NCBI GenBank assembly: GCA_964640855.1
Contig: CAZXIX010000004.1
Span: 33,241-97,240, forward strand
Direction: 5' to 3'
Source of the DNA: JAJDFU01 sp964640855
GTDB taxonomy: Bacteria > Bacteroidota > Bacteroidia > Chitinophagales > Saprospiraceae
DNA: 64,000 nucleotides
Under the pieces are notes generated by a model that did not search any database, was not told where the DNA came from, and saw only the letters and a list, made by a program, of their open reading frames with translations. Shown piece after piece: positions 18,800 through 27,028 of the stretch. How positions within the stretch are numbered: the first letter of the stretch is position 1; each line of letters starts with the position of its first letter. The position numbers and the translations under genes were made by a program.

Positions 18800-19762
18800 A
18801 TGACGGCCCCAAACTGGGAAGCTTTGCAGCAGGCTCCTCCGAGTCCGCTGGTGCCCTGGCCGCATCCCCTGGCCGAAGCCAACGGCCTTCGTCTCTGGAT
18901 CAAGCGGGACGATCTACTGGTACGGGTATCGCTATCAGAAGACCGCTCCTTTTGCGGAAACAAGTGGCGAAAGTTAAAATACAACCTCCTGAAAGCCCGG
19001 GAAACGGGTAAATCCGGCTTACTGACATTCGGGGGCGCCTACTCCAACCATCTGGCTGCCGTGGCCGCTGCAGGCTACCTTTTCGGATTCCAAACAGCAG
19101 GCATCGTTCGGGGAGAAAGGCCGGAGCCGCTCAATTTGACCCTGGCGAAGGCTTCCCTTCAGGGGATGCAATTGTTTTTTGTTAACCGCTCGGACTATCG
19201 GCTTAAGGAAAAATCGCCCTCCATCCGTAGCATCGTCGAGGCGTTCCGCGAATACTACCTGATCCCGGAAGGAGGCACGAATGCGCTGGCGCTCCGGGGG
19301 TGCCAGGAGCTCGGACTGGAAATAACCCGGCAGTTGGGAAAACCGCCGGATTACCTCGCCGTATCCATGGGTACGGGCGGTACCGCCGCAGGGCTGATCC
19401 GGGGTAGTTCGAAAACCACCCGGGTGAAGGTCTACCCGGCTTTGAAGGGAGACTGGATGGATCAGACCCTGGAGGATTTACTTTGCGGTGAAGAACCTCC
19501 CGCCACCTGGGAAACGATCCGGGAATATCACCTGGGCGGATTCGCCCGCTTTGACCCGGAACTGGTCGATTTCATCCGGCATATGGGTACCCGTTTTCGT
19601 CTGCCCCTGGATCCGATATACACGGGCAAACTCTTCCGGGCCGTGCTGCTGGACATCGAAAAGAAAAGGTACAGCGGCCCAGCCGACCTGGTGATCGTAC
19701 ATACCGGCGGCCTACAAGGGCGTGCCGGTTTTGAGGAACGATATCATTGCTGCTTAAGCTAA
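18800..19762 (+). CDS. D-cysteine desulfhydrase / ACC deaminase family PLP enzyme
   Basis: Fold-type II pyridoxal-phosphate enzyme of 320 residues. The KRDDLL motif and GNKWRKLKYNL (about 53-63), which contains the PLP lysine, followed by GGAYSNHLAA and GTGGTAAG (phosphate-binding loop), place it in the D-cysteine desulfhydrase / 1-aminocyclopropane-1-carboxylate deaminase family. There is a short insertion between KRDD and GNK. The ATG at 18800 lies 1 nt after the M16 stop; an in-frame TTG at 18776 preceded by GGAGG is an alternative. Substrate (D-cysteine or another amino acid) cannot be fixed by sequence. Confidence 0.85.
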   Translation: MTAPNWEALQQAPPSPLVPWPHPLAEANGLRLWIKRDDLLVRVSLSEDRSFCGNKWRKLKYNLLKARETGKSGLLTFGGAYSNHLAAVAAAGYLFGFQTAGIVRGERPEPLNLTLAKASLQGMQLFFVNRSDYRLKEKSPSIRSIVEAFREYYLIPEGGTNALALRGCQELGLEITRQLGKPPDYLAVSMGTGGTAAGLIRGSSKTTRVKVYPALKGDWMDQTLEDLLCGEEPPATWETIREYHLGGFARFDPELVDFIRHMGTRFRLPLDPIYTGKLFRAVLLDIEKKRYSGPADLVIVHTGGLQGRAGFEERYHCCLS

Positions 19763-19763
19763 G

Positions 19764-19792
19764 AAGGGGCTGCTATGATGGAACAGCCCCTT
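19764..19792. terminator. bidirectional hairpin terminator
   Basis: Perfect 9-bp stem AAGGGGCTG / CAGCCCCTT with an 11-nt loop, immediately after the PLP enzyme stop and just before the end of the convergent PorE-like gene. Its A and T flanks let it serve either strand. Confidence 0.75.
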
Positions 19793-19813
19793 CCGCCGGC
19801 GGGCAAAAGATGC

Positions 19814-21793
19814 TTACATATTGATCCGTCCGTAGCGGACGCCATCCTGGTACTCTACGATAAATGCCGAACGGAATCCATTGCTGCGGATTTGATCCAG
19901 GGCATTCAGCGCTTCCGATTCAGAGAAAAAGTCACCCACCAGAATCCGGGTCCATTTTTGCCGGATCAGGTATTCGGTATCAATATGGCCAATGCCTTCA
20001 AGAGGGGCCAGTTTATACCGATAACTCGAAAGACTCTTGGCGGTGGCCACCAATTGGATTTTGTAATAGCGACCCTCATAACGGGTAGCCGTACTGATGT
20101 ACTCAAAATTATCTCGTGTACCCATCCCGGTCGCGGTGTACTCATTGCCGGAATCGTCGATGACCGGCAGAGGCGTATTGGATGCGATGGGTTCTTCGGG
20201 CATGACAGGCTGGGTTGCCACCGGTTCTTCTTCTACGGGTACCGGACTCAGGAAAACCGGTTGGCCATAGACATCCAGGTTCGGGTCTGTCGTGCTGACG
20301 GTATAGGAAGTCGGCAAAAATTCGGGAGCGCTGATCTCCAGCGAATAGGTTTTATCTGCCACCACTTCGAATTGGTATCCTCCGCTGGCCGTATTCTGGC
20401 TACCTACCAAAGACCGGCCGGTTTCGCTGGACTCATAGACCGTAACAGAAGCATTCAGGAGGGGAGTCTGGGTGGCTTCATTCAGCACCTCGCCCGAGAG
20501 CATAACCGGACGACCCGGCAGAATGAAGCTGAAGATATCGTCATCGGTGGTTCCGGTGCGCATACCTGCAAGCGGACGGTTGGATGCGATGAAGGCACGA
20601 GCCCCGAAGAAATTGTAGTAATAGTCGTCTGCCGGGGAGTTGATGGGTTTCCCCGCGTGGATGGCATTGCCCCAGCTCCGCATATCCCCCTGGCTGTAGT
20701 ATACATCGAATCCTCCAATGGTCGGATGGCCGTTGGTGGCAAAATAAAGCGCCCCGGCATTGTTGTCGTAGAAAGGGGTGATCTCGTCGCCGATGGTATT
20801 GATCGACGGCCCCAGGTTGACGGGTGCGCTGAAGGAAATGACCGATGCGCCCAGGTTGCGGGTAGCGTACCAGAGGTCCATTTCCCCCGAACCACCGGCC
20901 CGGTTGGAAGAGAAGTACAGAATCTCGGTATCCCCTTTGTGGGCAACCGCCGGATGGGTATTCGTGGTCCCTTCCAGATTAATGGGCGAGGGAAGGCGTT
21001 GAGGACGGCCCCATTGCTGTCCGGTCCGGGTAACGTAATAGATCTCGCAGGGGCTGTCTTTGACCCGGTAGGGCGTTTCGGCATCGCAAAGGGTAAAATA
21101 CAGCGTACTGCCATCCGGGGACAAGGCCGCATTTCCGAAATGGCCTTCACTGATCACGGGAAAATTCTCGGGCATACCTCCCCGGACCCAGCCTCCGTTG
21201 GGTTGGGGAGTCGCGGAATAAACCTGGGCACGTCCTTCGCGGGTCGAAGAGAAAAGCAGCAGGTCCGATAGCATGGCCGGAGCAAATTCTTCTTCGGGAG
21301 AATTGATGGCTTTTCCGGGATAAACAACCCGCATGCCCTCCTGAAGCGCCATGGAGCCCGCCATCTGAGCTCCGAGAATCTCATGCTGGATGACGCGCTC
21401 CAGTTTTTCCTTACCTGCGCCGTCATAGCTGCCCGATAATTTCCTCAGGGCCCGAATGGCAGCCTCGTAGTTGCCTTCGCTTTTGAGGGAGCGGGCGTAA
21501 TTAAGATTGGCTAATGGAAAATTTTTGGTATCCTCGACGATGAGTCGATAAGAGGCTGATGCATTGCGATAATCGCGGGCCTGGAAATAATTTTCCGCTG
21601 CCAGAAAAGCCAGTTCCTCTTTTTTGGGTTTGGCTTCGTAAGCCAGAGAGTAAGCTTTGGCAGCTTTTTCATATTCGAATTCTTCAGCAAAAGCTTCCGC
21701 CTCCTTTCGAAGTTTTTTCCAGCTTTGCTTTTCCTGGGCCTCTACGGGCAATACCAGCACCAGTATTGCCAGGGCAAGTAAAAGAGATCTCAT
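19814..21793 (-). CDS. PorE-like envelope protein: TPR, WD40-like propeller, regulatory-like domain and C-terminal SPOR domain
   Basis: A 659-residue exported protein (signal RSLLLALAILVLVLPVEAQ). Order of domains: TPR helices (about 25-140), PD40/WD40-like beta-propeller repeats (about 170-420; LLFSSTREG, LYFTLCD, LYFSSNRAGGSGEMDLWY, LYFATNGHPTIGGFDVYY), a carboxypeptidase-regulatory-like beta sandwich (about 435-515), a Pro/Glu-rich linker and a C-terminal domain (575-655; YYKIQLVATAK, ILVGDFFSESEALNAL) typical of SPOR peptidoglycan binding. PorE of Porphyromonas has the same first three parts but ends in an OmpA-like domain. Likely a periplasmic T9SS or gliding factor anchored to the cell wall. 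Starts 26 nt after purN. Confidence 0.8.
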   Translation of the reverse strand: MRSLLLALAILVLVLPVEAQEKQSWKKLRKEAEAFAEEFEYEKAAKAYSLAYEAKPKKEELAFLAAENYFQARDYRNASASYRLIVEDTKNFPLANLNYARSLKSEGNYEAAIRALRKLSGSYDGAGKEKLERVIQHEILGAQMAGSMALQEGMRVVYPGKAINSPEEEFAPAMLSDLLLFSSTREGRAQVYSATPQPNGGWVRGGMPENFPVISEGHFGNAALSPDGSTLYFTLCDAETPYRVKDSPCEIYYVTRTGQQWGRPQRLPSPINLEGTTNTHPAVAHKGDTEILYFSSNRAGGSGEMDLWYATRNLGASVISFSAPVNLGPSINTIGDEITPFYDNNAGALYFATNGHPTIGGFDVYYSQGDMRSWGNAIHAGKPINSPADDYYYNFFGARAFIASNRPLAGMRTGTTDDDIFSFILPGRPVMLSGEVLNEATQTPLLNASVTVYESSETGRSLVGSQNTASGGYQFEVVADKTYSLEISAPEFLPTSYTVSTTDPNLDVYGQPVFLSPVPVEEEPVATQPVMPEEPIASNTPLPVIDDSGNEYTATGMGTRDNFEYISTATRYEGRYYKIQLVATAKSLSSYRYKLAPLEGIGHIDTEYLIRQKWTRILVGDFFSESEALNALDQIRSNGFRSAFIVEYQDGVRYGRINM

Positions 21794-21819
21794 CGTTTAA
21801 GGGATTTTAATTGTTAATA

Positions 21820-22383
21820 TCAAATCAAAAGCTTTTCCACTTGCTGGGGCAAATATGTGTGTTCCAGTTTCTGCACTTTGCGGGCAATATCATGAGGCTG
21901 ATCTTCCGACTCGATTGGGCAACTGGCCTGAAAAAGGATGGCACCTTCATCGTAGCGTTCGTTGACCCAATGAACGGTGATCCCGCTGACGTTGTCCCCC
22001 GCCTGATGGACCGCCCGATGCACGTTCATGCCGTACATTCCCTTTCCCCCGTATTTGGGCAGCAAGGCGGGATGGATGTTGATCATTTTTCCACGGAAAT
22101 GATCGACCAGATCCGGTGGGATCATCCAAAGAAATCCGGCCAGGACCACTAAGTCCACCTTATAGGAATGCAAAAGATTCCGGGCGGATTTACCATCGTA
22201 AAAGGTATCCCGATCGAAGACCATCCGGTCAACGCCAAAGGCGTCGGCTACACCCAAGACCGGAGCGTTCTCTTTATTACTTAGGATCAACACCACCCGA
22301 ATCCGGGGATGGTGCTGAAAATATTCTAAAATACGTTGAGCGTTGCTGCCTGTACCGGATGCCAGAATGGCTACGTGCTTCAA
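21820..22383 (-). CDS. purN: phosphoribosylglycinamide formyltransferase
   Basis: Third step of de novo purine synthesis: formyl transfer from 10-formyl-THF to GAR. The protein is 187 residues when started from the TTG at 22383, which aligns with the family N terminus (KHVAILASGTGSNAQ); no ATG is available in frame, and farther TTG codons up to 22449 would add residues the family lacks. Visible: the phosphate loop ASGTGSN (8-14), catalytic Asn102 and His104 in NIHPALLP, and Asp145 in YDEGAI. Lies between the DUF4835 gene and the PorE-like gene on the minus strand. Confidence 0.9.
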   Translation of the reverse strand: MKHVAILASGTGSNAQRILEYFQHHPRIRVVLILSNKENAPVLGVADAFGVDRMVFDRDTFYDGKSARNLLHSYKVDLVVLAGFLWMIPPDLVDHFRGKMINIHPALLPKYGGKGMYGMNVHRAVHQAGDNVSGITVHWVNERYDEGAILFQASCPIESEDQPHDIARKVQKLEHTYLPQQVEKLLI

Positions 22384-22470
22384 AATCGTGCGTCCCAAGC
22401 TGGAAAGATACAAATTATCTTCAAGTGGGTCTACCGTCAATCCGGACAAAAAATGCTCCCTGAGCCCGGG

Positions 22471-23382
22471 TCAAGACCGGATCCTCCGGTACCGGTCGAG
22501 GTTGGCCGCGTCGATCTTGGACATCGTCTGGATCACCTGATTCCCTATTTCCCGGGGGGCACCCCGGAAGATCTGGATGATCTCCTCGATCTTGGCGTTA
22601 TTGAACATCTGTAGGACCATCGTATTCCGGAACAGTTGATTGGTTTTGTCCAGTAATTCCAGCGACTTCAAAATGACGATCTGCCCCTGCGCCGGGTCAT
22701 TGTGCATCACATCCAGCCCCAGGCGGTGATAGTCGTACCAGGCCCTGCGAAAATCCCGCATGCGGGGGTCCAGTATGTTCTGGATGATGAAAAACCGGTT
22801 TCGGTTGCCATCTGTAGACTGCCAACCTCCGAAGGCAGCCGCTACCGCTTGAGGGACGTTATTCAAAACGCCTTGGGCCTTTTGGAAAAAGGGTTCCCCA
22901 CCGTAAGGGCTGAAGGAGTCATAATCAAAGCCCAGGATGATATACACGTAGAAGGAAAGAATGCTGGACAAATTATTGATGTAGGTGTTTTCGGTGTAAA
23001 TGATGGGTTGGAATTGCTCGTAATCGAAAGTGACCTGTTTGTCGATGTGATTGATCAAGGCTGTTTCGTAGTCACTGCCGTATACCGGGCGGGTTGCCGT
23101 TATGGCAATCTCTGCGTTAAACCGGGTCTGGGAAATCTCCTCCTGGATCGTGAGCAGGAGGTTGCAGTTTATCCGTTCCTCCGGCTGGAAGAGATCTTCT
23201 GTCCAGCGCTGGTTATTCAGGAATTCCCGGATACTGGTCTCCATGGCCTCGTAAACCTTCGGGTCTACGATCTGCCGCTTCTGATAGTTGATCCGTACGG
23301 TAAAATTAAACTCTTGTGCGGGCAGGGACAGCGTCAGGCAAAGAAACCATCCCGTAAAAAACAGACAATACTTACTCGGCAT
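22471..23382 (-). CDS. DUF4835 family protein (PorD-like)
   Basis: A 303-residue exported protein (signal ending LSLPAQ) of the Bacteroidota-specific DUF4835 family; to my knowledge PorD, a protein needed for T9SS in Porphyromonas, belongs to it. Recognisable stretches are FNFTVRINYQKRQ, a conserved Asn/Tyr-rich middle (ENTYINNLSSILSFYVYIILGFDYDSF, shown in part) and PFFQKAQGVLNN. The ATG at 23382 was chosen because it begins the signal peptide; it overlaps the coaBC stop by 11 bp. The gene order bamD-rpoZ-coaBC-DUF4835 is widespread in the phylum. Confidence 0.82.
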   Translation of the reverse strand: MPSKYCLFFTGWFLCLTLSLPAQEFNFTVRINYQKRQIVDPKVYEAMETSIREFLNNQRWTEDLFQPEERINCNLLLTIQEEISQTRFNAEIAITATRPVYGSDYETALINHIDKQVTFDYEQFQPIIYTENTYINNLSSILSFYVYIILGFDYDSFSPYGGEPFFQKAQGVLNNVPQAVAAAFGGWQSTDGNRNRFFIIQNILDPRMRDFRRAWYDYHRLGLDVMHNDPAQGQIVILKSLELLDKTNQLFRNTMVLQMFNNAKIEEIIQIFRGAPREIGNQVIQTMSKIDAANLDRYRRIRS

Positions 23383-24595
23383 CTTGAGGCATTTGTGCTT
23401 CAGAAAGCGCAACGATTTCCGCCAGGATATCCCGGGCCACTTCCTGTTTGGTTTTCAAATCGAACCCCCGGACTTCTCCCCGGGCTGCGATCAGGGTAAC
23501 CTTGTTGGTGTCGTGCCCAAATCCGGCCCCTTCATCTTCCAGTGTATTCAGAACGATCAAATCCAGCTTTTTCTTTTTCAGCTTTGCCCGGGCATGCTCG
23601 ATCCCGTCCTGAGTCTCCAGAGCAAATCCGACCAGGATTTGATCCGCACCTTTCCTTTCGCCCAGAGAAGCGGCAATATCCGGATTGCGAACCAATCGCA
23701 AAGTCCATTCTTCATCCTGGCTTTTGATCTTTTTGCTCTGCGTTTCAGCAGGCCGGTAGTCGGCAACGGCGGCCGCCAGAATACCGATCTGGCATTGAGA
23801 AAAGAGGGCCAGGGCTTGATCTGCCATTTCCCGGGCACTTTCTACGCGATGTACGGATACGCCCGGCGCATCTATCGGAAGGGTTACGGGACCAAGGATC
23901 AAATCTACTTCTGCTCCCAGGCGCCTCGCCTCGCGAGCCAGGGCGAGCCCCATTTTCCCTGAGGACCGGTTGCCGAGGAAGCGAACCGGATCCAGCGCTT
24001 CGTGGGTCGGCCCGGCAGTGATCAGGACTTTTTTCCCTTGCAAGGGCTCATGGATTTGAAAAAGGACCTCCAGGTGGTCGAGAATCTCCTCCGGTTCCGC
24101 CATCCGCCCCTCGCCGATCAGTCCGCTGGCTAATTCACCATGCCCCACGGGGATCAATCGATTGCCGTAAGACTGAAGGCTTTCGACATTGGATCGGGTA
24201 GCCGGATGGGTCCACATGTCCAGATCCATAGCCGGCGCAAAGAGGACCGGGCATCGGGCTGAAAGGTAAACGGCCGTCACCATGTTGTCGCATAAACCCC
24301 GGGCCATTTGCGCCAGCGTATTGGCGGTAGCCGGTGCAATGACGTAGGCGTCTGCCCAGAGGCCCAGATCGACGTGATTATTCCAGCCTTCCTCGCTGCT
24401 GACTTCCGAAAAGACCGGACGCCGGGAAAGGGTGCTCAGGGTCAGCGGGCTGATAAATCCCTTGGCGGCGGCGGTCATCAAAACCTGAACTTCAGCCCCT
24501 TGCTTGACGAGCAGGCGAACCAACATGGCCGCTTTGTAGGCTGCAATACTCCCACTGACTCCCACCAGGATCTTCTTTCCGTCTAACGCTCTCAT
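23372..24595 (-). CDS. coaBC: bifunctional phosphopantothenoylcysteine decarboxylase / phosphopantothenate-cysteine ligase
   Basis: Two consecutive steps of coenzyme A synthesis in the cytosol. The 407-residue protein begins GKKILVGVSGSIAAYKAA (flavoprotein decarboxylase half, residues 1-190; active-site region NNHVDLGLWAD and the APAMDLDMW loop) and continues with the ligase half (ITAGPTHEALDPVRFLGNRSSGKMG, about 193-217, to the C terminus). Length matches the Dfp family. It overlaps the next gene by 11 bp, so the two are probably coupled. Confidence 0.95.
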   Translation of the reverse strand: MRALDGKKILVGVSGSIAAYKAAMLVRLLVKQGAEVQVLMTAAAKGFISPLTLSTLSRRPVFSEVSSEEGWNNHVDLGLWADAYVIAPATANTLAQMARGLCDNMVTAVYLSARCPVLFAPAMDLDMWTHPATRSNVESLQSYGNRLIPVGHGELASGLIGEGRMAEPEEILDHLEVLFQIHEPLQGKKVLITAGPTHEALDPVRFLGNRSSGKMGLALAREARRLGAEVDLILGPVTLPIDAPGVSVHRVESAREMADQALALFSQCQIGILAAAVADYRPAETQSKKIKSQDEEWTLRLVRNPDIAASLGERKGADQILVGFALETQDGIEHARAKLKKKKLDLIVLNTLEDEGAGFGHDTNKVTLIAARGEVRGFDLKTKQEVARDILAEIVALSEAQMPQDAE

Positions 24596-24603
24596 ATAGG
24601 CTT

Positions 24604-24611
24604 CAAAGGTA
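24604..24611 (-). promoter_or_regulatory. Bacteroidota-type -7 element (TACCTTTG) before coaBC
   Basis: Read on the minus strand, TACCTTTG matches TAnnTTTG and lies 8 bp before the coaBC ATG. No good TTTG -33 element at the usual distance. It sits between a strong hairpin and the gene, an arrangement expected for a terminator followed by a new promoter. Confidence 0.4.
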
Positions 24612-24624
24612 TCAAAAACAGGCA

Positions 24625-24658
24625 GACCGGATTTCCTCTCTTTCTGGGAAATCCGGTC
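24625..24658 (-). terminator. hairpin between rpoZ and coaBC
   Basis: Perfect 12-bp stem GACCGGATTTCC / GGAAATCCGGTC with a 10-nt loop, in the 94-bp gap after the rpoZ stop. Not followed by a long T run, so it may terminate partly or attenuate rather than end transcription fully. Confidence 0.6.
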
Positions 24659-24689
24659 CGTCTGTCAGCACATTTGAAAAATTCAAATT

Positions 24690-25040
24690 CTAATCTTCAG
24701 CCTCGTCTTCCTGCTTGTCGGTGAAGCGGTGGTAGAGTTCGTCGTGAAGAAACTCCTGAGTGGCAATGATAGCCGGGTTGGGGAGTTTTTCGTAAAACTT
24801 GGAAATCTCGATCTGCTCCTTGTTTTCGCTTACCTCTTCGATCGTTTCGGTAGAGGTTGCGAACTCCTCCAGTTTATTGTGTAGCTCATGCTTGAGATCT
24901 ACCCCAACCTGATTGGAACGCTTGGCTATGATAGCCAAGGTCAGGTAGATGTTATTGGTGTCTTTCACCATATTCCCAATGCTGCGGGCGCTGACATTAG
25001 GATCCAACCCTTGCACTTTGTTCTTGATATCCGTCATCAT
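24690..25040 (-). CDS. rpoZ: DNA-directed RNA polymerase omega subunit (RpoZ/Rpb6 family)
   Basis: A 116-residue protein of the Bacteroidota omega type. The stretch NNIYLTLAIIAKRSNQVGVDLKHEL (partly quoted) is the omega/Rpb6 core, with a Glu-rich tail that is longer than in Proteobacteria. It supports assembly of RNA polymerase. Two consecutive ATG codons (25040, 25037) can start it, and it overlaps the end of bamD by 44 bp. Identification rests on both sequence and the conserved position between bamD and coaBC. Confidence 0.85.
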   Translation of the reverse strand: MMTDIKNKVQGLDPNVSARSIGNMVKDTNNIYLTLAIIAKRSNQVGVDLKHELHNKLEEFATSTETIEEVSENKEQIEISKFYEKLPNPAIIATQEFLHDELYHRFTDKQEDEAED

Positions 25041-25881
25041 CCTTGATTTTAAGCTCTTTGAGCGAGTCTATTCGAATGTCACGTACTTCCTTGGCAAATT
25101 CACTTTCCGGATAACGAGCCAGGAATTCCGTTGATTTTTCCAGTACGTCCTGAAAACGCTCCTCCTTGCGGATCAAAATACTGTTCTCCGCTAACAGATG
25201 AGCTGATTTGATAATGTAAAAATTGATCTCCGGCGCATTGTCGGTATCCGGAAAATCCCGCATCAGGTTCTCCAAACTATGCATCGCTGCCTGGTAGTTG
25301 CGCGTGTTGTAGTACATCCGAGCTTGCTCGAAGGCTTTCTTCTCCAATTTTTGGCGAAGCTCGTCGATCAGCCGGTTGCACAACTCTACCCGATCGCTGT
25401 TCGGAAAAGTATTTACGAATAATTGAAAGCCCTCGATCGCCTCCAGGGTGCTGGTTTGATCCAGGCGAAAGGAAGGAGACATCTGATAACTCGAATAGGC
25501 CGTCATAAAATCCGCTTTTTCGCGTCTGGGGCTGATCGAATACGTATCAGAGAAAGTCTTGAAATAGTAGGATGCCGTCATATACTGGCCCATATAGTAA
25601 TAGGTGTAGGCATAATTGAAGTATATATCCTCCGCTTCCGGTTTGCCCCGGTAAGGGCCTACAATCAGTTCATACAGGGTCTGGGCCTTTTGATATTTCT
25701 CTTCTTCGTAATACGAGTGGGCGGCTTTCAGAATGCGCTCCGGATCACCACTCTGGCGGGTCGCCTCAAAAGCGCTTTTACAACCTGCCCCCCACAGCAG
25801 CCCGAAAAGCATGGCGAAACCCAGGCTGAAGCGATAGGAGAAGAGGTATGGCATCTGAGAAGGCAAGAAGCTGATTTTCAT
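24997..25881 (-). CDS. bamD: outer membrane assembly lipoprotein BamD
   Basis: Lipoprotein of the BAM complex that inserts beta-barrels into the outer membrane. The 294-residue product has a lipoprotein signal (LLWGAGCKS; the Gly at -3 is slightly unusual) followed by TPR repeats from about residue 60 (ERILKAAHSYYEEEKYQKA, DIYFNYAYTYYYMGQYM). A perfect promoter lies so close (25889-25919) that transcription would begin only a few bases before the ATG at 25881; the next in-frame ATG at 25854 also gives a good signal peptide and is a realistic alternative start. Heads the bamD-rpoZ-coaBC-DUF4835 cluster. Confidence 0.88.
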   Translation of the reverse strand: MKISFLPSQMPYLFSYRFSLGFAMLFGLLWGAGCKSAFEATRQSGDPERILKAAHSYYEEEKYQKAQTLYELIVGPYRGKPEAEDIYFNYAYTYYYMGQYMTASYYFKTFSDTYSISPRREKADFMTAYSSYQMSPSFRLDQTSTLEAIEGFQLFVNTFPNSDRVELCNRLIDELRQKLEKKAFEQARMYYNTRNYQAAMHSLENLMRDFPDTDNAPEINFYIIKSAHLLAENSILIRKEERFQDVLEKSTEFLARYPESEFAKEVRDIRIDSLKELKIKDDDGYQEQSARVGS

Positions 25882-25888
25882 AGGCGTG

Positions 25889-25919
25889 CAAAGATAAGGT
25901 AATTCGTTTAGATAGCAAA
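25889..25919 (-). promoter_or_regulatory. complete Bacteroidota housekeeping promoter before bamD
   Basis: On the minus strand: TTTG (25919-25916), a 19-bp spacer, then TATCTTTG (25896-25889). This matches the -33/-7 consensus of the phylum exactly and sits directly upstream of bamD. Confidence 0.75.
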
Positions 25920-26083
25920 GGCCCTTTGAGCAGGGAAAAAAGGCAGCCGATCGATGTAGAGACGACGGATCGGCCGATAGGGTTGGCCGGGCAGACAAAT
26001 CCCGGTAAACTCAAAACAGAAGCAGCTTCCCTTTCCTGCTATGGGCCAAATCTTCTTACTTTTCTCGTCAATTCCCTTTGGCC

Positions 26084-27007
26084 ATGGCCCAGGAAACCTT
26101 CAGAATTTTTTACAATCAGCATATTTTTCCGGAATTGCTTCGGATGGAGAGGCAAAGGAAACGGCTTTTGCAACTCCTGGCCGGGTCGCTGTTCGTTATC
26201 CTGGCCCTGGGTGGTTTCCTGGTCTACCTGGACCTTTTCGTACTGGCTTTATTCATGACTTTGCCGGTGGCCTTTTATGTGTCTTACCTCGGGTACCGGA
26301 TCAACCAGTTCAGGCTGACCTTCAAGCCTCGGGTCATGACCCTGATCCTGGATTTCATTGACGAGGCACCCAATATCGGTACCCTCTCTTACAGCGCCCA
26401 ACGCAAGCTCGACCCCGATGTCTTTCATGCCAGCCAGATTTTCGCCACCGACGCTCCCTACTATCGGGGAGAGGACTTCATCAGCGGAAGAGTAGGTCAT
26501 ACCATCTTCAGCCTTTGTGAGTTGAGGGTGGAAGAAAATGATCCGGTCAAACCCGGACGAAGGGACGTTTTCCGGGGCGTCTTTCTTCGGGCTACATTTC
26601 CGGATTTTGCCAAGGGCCATATCCAGATCTGGCCCCGCCATCAGCGGCAGCATCTGATGAAAGCCATCAAGGCTTTTAACCGAAAGGGGGGCGACAATGT
26701 GGATCACGAGATCTTGAACCCGGAATTTCGGAAATTATTCATCACCTACGCCACTCAGGATACCCCCGTAGCTCGGACCATCACCGAACCAATGCAGACC
26801 GAGATCGTTAACTACTGGAAGTTTACAGGCAAGGATATGTACTTTTCCTTTCAGGATCGGGAAATTTATCTGGCCGTAACCGAACCAAAAGACCTGATGG
26901 AACCGTATATATTTAGATCCAATCTCAGCTTTGAATTGGTTCGGGAGTTTTCCTCCGACGTTCTCCTCCTGTTGCATATTGTCGGGGAGTTTGATCGCAC
27001 ACATTAA
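26084..27007 (+). CDS. DUF3137 family membrane protein
   Basis: A 307-residue protein of the DUF3137 family, function unknown. Residues 1-25 are polar, followed by two adjacent membrane helices (about 28-68) and a large soluble domain (80-307) with FHASQIF, YYRGEDFISGRVG and a late FSFQDREIYLAV strand that fit the family. The ATG at 26084 (MAQETFRIFYNQ) was chosen over a TTG 6 nt earlier. It stands 21 nt before the TraB/GumN gene on the same strand. Confidence 0.75.
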   Translation: MAQETFRIFYNQHIFPELLRMERQRKRLLQLLAGSLFVILALGGFLVYLDLFVLALFMTLPVAFYVSYLGYRINQFRLTFKPRVMTLILDFIDEAPNIGTLSYSAQRKLDPDVFHASQIFATDAPYYRGEDFISGRVGHTIFSLCELRVEENDPVKPGRRDVFRGVFLRATFPDFAKGHIQIWPRHQRQHLMKAIKAFNRKGGDNVDHEILNPEFRKLFITYATQDTPVARTITEPMQTEIVNYWKFTGKDMYFSFQDREIYLAVTEPKDLMEPYIFRSNLSFELVREFSSDVLLLLHIVGEFDRTH

Positions 27008-27028
27008 AACGGTAGCAAAGAAAATCCG

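Noticed and set aside
19775..21271. 498-codon plus-strand frame
   Set aside because: Antisense to the PorE-like gene with no signal peptide or domain; the real gene has TPR, propeller and SPOR features.
22405..22440. Promoter for purN (GATAATTTG)
   Set aside because: The -7 element lacks one base of TAnnTTTG, so the match is not good enough to list.
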